Source of the DNA: JBILVQ01 sp044370375
GTDB taxonomy: Bacteria > Bacteroidota > Bacteroidia > UBA4408
Assembly (NCBI GenBank): GCA_044370375.1
Contig: JBILVQ010000140.1
Coordinates: 1 to 7,921, forward strand
DNA: 7,921 nucleotides
Direction: 5' to 3'
The notes under the pieces were generated by a model. The model had not been told where the DNA came from. It did not search any database and saw nothing but the letters and a program-made list of their open reading frames with translations. Below are positions 5,585-7,921 of this stretch, in pieces. The first letter of the stretch is position 1, and the number at the start of each line of letters is the position of its first letter. Position numbers and translations under genes: made by a program.

Positions 5585-5663
5585 TTTTTCCAAGGCCTTA
5601 GCCATCCCCAATTTCCCCTCTCGAGAGGGGTTAGGGGTGTGTCAATCACTTATAATTTAGCAA
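5585..5663. repeat. 79-bp intergenic palindromic repeat, copy 2
   Basis: This is the second copy, separated from copy 1 by 21 bp that include a run of nine A. Its core CCCCTCTCGAGAGGGG (5615-5630) is a perfect 16-bp palindrome. It is enclosed by the outer CATCCCCAA/TTAGGGGTG stem (5603-5611, 5631-5639), giving a nested hairpin of about 37 nt with a TTT bulge. It lies 64 bp beyond the stop of the 533-aa gene on the transcribed side. It could stop transcription or protect the mRNA 3' end, although no T-run follows directly. Confidence 0.87.
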
Positions 5664-5727
5664 GAATTACAACCTTTAGAACAAATCTACAAATTCAGAA
5701 TTGATATTTTGTCTCTTAACTTTCCCC

Positions 5728-7329
5728 CTATTCCACCACCACCTTCTCGGCCTGTAGCAGGTCACCATTTTGCAATACTTTGAGCACATAGAGGCCGGAA
5801 CTGATGTTCTTTAGCTCCAACAAATAAGTAGCATCGCTTTGGGTGAATTGGTCTTCCAAAACAACTTTGCCTGCCAGATTGATGAGCTGGACTTGCAGGG
5901 CTTGGTTTGACGTGGAAGCAGGAACAAACACCGCCAAATAATCATGGGCGGGGTTGGGATAAACCATGACTTTAGGACGCTGTTTTGTTTTTTCTTCAAC
6001 GCCCACCAGGTGACAACCCGGCACCACACAACCCATAGAGTCTGTTTTTACCACCCAGGCCATGGCCGTAAATTGTTCATCAGGAAAAACCGGACCATCG
6101 ATGGCGCTACGGCCACATAAAATATAGCCTCCATCATTGGTGGCTTCTATGTCCATGAAGTTGTGCCAGTGGTATTGCTGATTTCTTATCACATAATGTC
6201 TTACCCACAAGCTATCACCGTCCCTACTTGTTTTCGTAATATAACCTTGCTCACCATTTTCAATTGTATCTGTATAATTAAAATCAGCACCAACACCACA
6301 GGCAATCGTGCTTTCGTCTTCATTTACCAACATACATTGAAATGGATAATCACCAGGTATTGCAGGCCCCCAATCTCTTTCCCACAAACGATTGCCAAGC
6401 GTGTCAATTTTTACCAAACGACCTCGTAAAAGATAGGACATTGCACCAGGACTGGGATAATCCACAAAAGCATTAACTGCATAAACAATGCTTTTATCGT
6501 TGTTTTGGTGAAGGTGGGCAATTACCCCTTCCTTGGCGCTAACTGGAGATTCATAGGTCCATAACACATTGCCTTGTAAATCTACTTTTTTTAGAATTGT
6601 TTTGGCTAGGGCTGGATTGTTTTGAATACGGAAGGTATTGTAGCCTATTAATATACAAGAATCATCAATTAATTCCAAATTGCAAAATACATTCCTTGCC
6701 AAGGAATCAAATTGACCATTGAATTGAATTCTATTTAATTCTCCAAAACTAGAATCAAATTTACTCAGTCTTACCCTAATTAAACTATTACCTGTTGTCC
6801 CATGATTATTAATTGTTACTGCAGATACAATGTGGTAATTGTTTCCAATTTTACCAAAATCTTTAGGGTAAGAGAATGACAATCCTGTATCAACAGGAAG
6901 TAATTTGTAATTGAGTTCATCGGTACTGATTTGATAGGTGAGCTTACCTCCTATCAAGACACCTTCAGAAAAAACCCTTGACTCACAAAACACTTCCAAA
7001 CTATCATTATTTGTCTTTTTTAGGCCTTTATTCCAGGCGCCAATTGAGGTGTCCTGTTTAAGAATATATTTAAAAGATAGAATGTTTCCTACCTCATCCA
7101 TTCGCCCTACAAAAGAACCGGATACAACCAATGGAAGCTGGTTTGTATCCACTGCAATGCCGCTTATCCAATAAAAATTCGAGTCAGGCAAAATACTACA
7201 TATTACACTACTGGGCATTCCCAAATCATACTTTCGCATCCATCCGCCTTGCCCATAACTTAAGCAAGAAAGCAACAGCAAAAAAATTGCCATTGCCTTC
7301 TTACCTTCTTGTCTAAATTCCTTATTCAT
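5728..7329 (-). CDS. Secreted protein with WD/propeller-like repeats and a T9SS type A sorting domain
   Basis: This is a 533-residue exported protein. A basic N terminus (MNKEFRQEGKK) leads into a signal peptide ending near Gly26/Gln27 (AIFLLLLSCLSYGQ). The Met at residue 13 is an alternative start but would lose the positive n-region. The body has recurring units: VDLQGNVLW (249-257), VKIDTLGNRLW (306-316), SRDGDSLW (368-375) and NDGGYILCGRS (398-408) with VVKTDSMGC (426-434). This is the 'K.D..G..lW ... DGGyi..G' pattern of beta-propeller-like Bacteroidota surface proteins. CVVPGC (434-439) marks the end of the body. The type A sorting domain runs from about 453 to 533 (YPNP at 457-460, ISSGLYVLKV, terminal AEKVVVE). 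The passenger function is unknown; adhesion or binding would be a guess. Its start overlaps the stop of the upstream T9SS ORF. Confidence 0.88.
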   Translation of the reverse strand: MNKEFRQEGKKAMAIFLLLLSCLSYGQGGWMRKYDLGMPSSVICSILPDSNFYWISGIAVDTNQLPLVVSGSFVGRMDEVGNILSFKYILKQDTSIGAWNKGLKKTNNDSLEVFCESRVFSEGVLIGGKLTYQISTDELNYKLLPVDTGLSFSYPKDFGKIGNNYHIVSAVTINNHGTTGNSLIRVRLSKFDSSFGELNRIQFNGQFDSLARNVFCNLELIDDSCILIGYNTFRIQNNPALAKTILKKVDLQGNVLWTYESPVSAKEGVIAHLHQNNDKSIVYAVNAFVDYPSPGAMSYLLRGRLVKIDTLGNRLWERDWGPAIPGDYPFQCMLVNEDESTIACGVGADFNYTDTIENGEQGYITKTSRDGDSLWVRHYVIRNQQYHWHNFMDIEATNDGGYILCGRSAIDGPVFPDEQFTAMAWVVKTDSMGCVVPGCHLVGVEEKTKQRPKVMVYPNPAHDYLAVFVPASTSNQALQVQLINLAGKVVLEDQFTQSDATYLLELKNISSGLYVLKVLQNGDLLQAEKVVVE

Positions 7330-7825
7330 GCTGCACTACAAATTTTCCACTGATGTTTTCTTTGCTGCCCAGCACTTTATAAAAATAAATGCCGTTAACC
7401 AGGCCCCGTGTATCTAGCAGGTATTGTCCTTTGCCCTTATCCAAATTTATTTCACCAATAATTTGACCCTGAGCATTGCTCATTTGAATAAGGCTTTGGG
7501 TACTGAGGCCTTTTAACTCTCCTACCGTAAATGCCAACCACTGGTCGGCAGGGTTGGGTTGCACCTGCAATGCGCCCAATACACTTATTGGATTATTTTT
7601 AGCAATCTTGGCCTTTCTGGCATTGCCTTGTTGTTGGGGTAATACCAAATGAGTTGGGTAAGGTTGCTGTTGATGCAAACTCAATAAGTTTTTTGCCAGG
7701 GTAGCCGGATAATCTCCTTTTGCCTGAGCAATATTGCTTAATTGTTCTACTTCTGTTGCATTCAAGGAATGGTTGATTTGATAATTCTGGGCAATTTGAA
7801 AGCTGTTTAAAGTTCTATTTAACAA
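7322..7825 (-). CDS. T9SS type A sorting-domain ORF without signal peptide; probable 3' remnant of a larger gene
   Basis: Reading from a TTG at 7825 gives 167 residues, but coding-like sequence continues upstream in frame to a TGA at 7889-7891 with no ATG, GTG or other TTG. Residues 21-50 (ATEVEQLSNIAQAKGDYP, AKNLLSL) look like the short helical segment that often precedes the sorting domain in very large surface proteins. The sorting domain itself runs from about residue 84 (QPNPADQW at 89-96) through GLVNGIYFYKV (141-151) to the terminal KFVVQHE. There is no Sec signal, which T9SS cargo requires, so as drawn it could not be secreted. All three minus frames meet stops between about 7880 and 7900. 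It is probably the surviving tail of a truncated, frameshifted or disrupted gene; a non-canonical start is less likely. It overlaps the next gene by 8 bp. Confidence 0.6.
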   Translation of the reverse strand: MLNRTLNSFQIAQNYQINHSLNATEVEQLSNIAQAKGDYPATLAKNLLSLHQQQPYPTHLVLPQQQGNARKAKIAKNNPISVLGALQVQPNPADQWLAFTVGELKGLSTQSLIQMSNAQGQIIGEINLDKGKGQYLLDTRGLVNGIYFYKVLGSKENISGKFVVQHE

Positions 7826-7889
7826 AGCCTCTGTTGCCTGATTTAAATTCCGATTGGCTGGTATAGAATTTAAAAAATTAATGGTTAAT

Positions 7890-7897
7890 CAAAATTA
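7890..7897 (-). promoter_or_regulatory. Possible -7 element (TAATTTTG) ahead of the two T9SS ORFs
   Basis: The minus strand reads TAATTTTG, an exact match to TAnnTTTG, right where the in-frame stop of the truncated ORF lies. The nearest upstream TTTG is only 12 bp away, too close for the usual 17-23 bp spacing. In DNA this AT-rich a chance match is quite possible. If real, it would drive 7825-5728 with a leader of about 55-60 nt before the TTG. Confidence 0.25.
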
Positions 7898-7921
7898 AAC
7901 AAAATAATGCAAAGAAACACA

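Larger units (their letters stand above)
5255..5727. other. Non-coding region between aspS and the 533-aa T9SS gene, filled with palindromic elements
   Basis: This 473-bp stretch has no plausible reading frame. Both flanking genes lie on the minus strand, so it combines the 3' flank of the T9SS gene with the 5' flank of aspS. From aspS outward it contains a candidate promoter and 12-bp palindrome, a unique AT-rich stretch with a degenerate GCTCCTAAGAAGC hairpin (5387-5399), the imperfect 62-bp palindrome, and the two 79-bp repeats. No tRNA or recognisable small RNA was seen. I saw no T-run terminator right after the 533-aa gene; the repeat hairpins may serve that purpose. Confidence 0.7.

Noticed and set aside
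5485..5663. The paired 79-bp repeats as the start of a CRISPR array.
   Set aside because: There are only two units, each too long, the spacer is 21 bp and contains an A-run, and no cas genes are nearby.
5811..6029. Minus-strand ORF of 72 codons inside the sorting-domain region of the 533-aa gene.
   Set aside because: It is a frame shadow of a well-supported gene with Trp/Cys-rich nonsense composition.

Overview
The window looks like Bacteroidota chromosomal DNA, from a Flavobacteriia-, Chitinophagia- or Sphingobacteriia-like lineage that I cannot narrow further. Three reading frames end in type IX secretion (T9SS) type A C-terminal sorting domains. Start codons lack convincing Shine-Dalgarno sequences. 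The best promoter-like elements fit the Bacteroidota -7 consensus TAnnTTTG. Several small proteins carry Sec or lipoprotein signals.

Layout. At 1-163 (+) is the 3' end of a T9SS cargo gene. At 278-637 (+) is a small lipoprotein with a cytochrome c-like CX4CH heme motif. It converges on a minus-strand block that fills most of the window. In transcription order from the right, that block has three units. (a) 7888/7825-7322 is a T9SS sorting-domain ORF with no proper start or signal peptide. It overlaps by 8 bp a 533-aa T9SS-sorted, repeat-rich secreted protein at 7329-5728. (b) aspS (5254-3479) is followed 10 bp later by an unrecognised 154-aa secreted protein (3468-3004). The unit ends in a strong intrinsic terminator with a cUUCGg tetraloop (2985-2958). 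(c) A type 2 adenine/adenosine deaminase (2950-1934), a periplasmic chalcone isomerase-like protein (1899-1339) and a YkuD_2-type L,D-transpeptidase-like protein (1258-665) are closely spaced and may be co-transcribed.

The only long non-coding stretch is 5255-5727. It holds a candidate aspS promoter overlapping a 12-bp palindrome, an imperfect 62-bp palindrome centred on GCACCGGTGC, and two 79-bp repeat copies exactly 100 bp apart, each carrying a nested hairpin.

How the genes work together: most are housekeeping or envelope functions (tRNA charging, purine salvage, cell-wall modification, surface-protein export) without a single shared pathway. I found no CRISPR array, tRNA, rRNA, transposase, defence or toxin-antitoxin module, and no convincing undescribed multi-gene system. 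The observations most worth following are the intergenic palindromic repeats, the terminator seven bases ahead of the deaminase start codon, the start-less T9SS ORF, and the small secreted protein tied to aspS.
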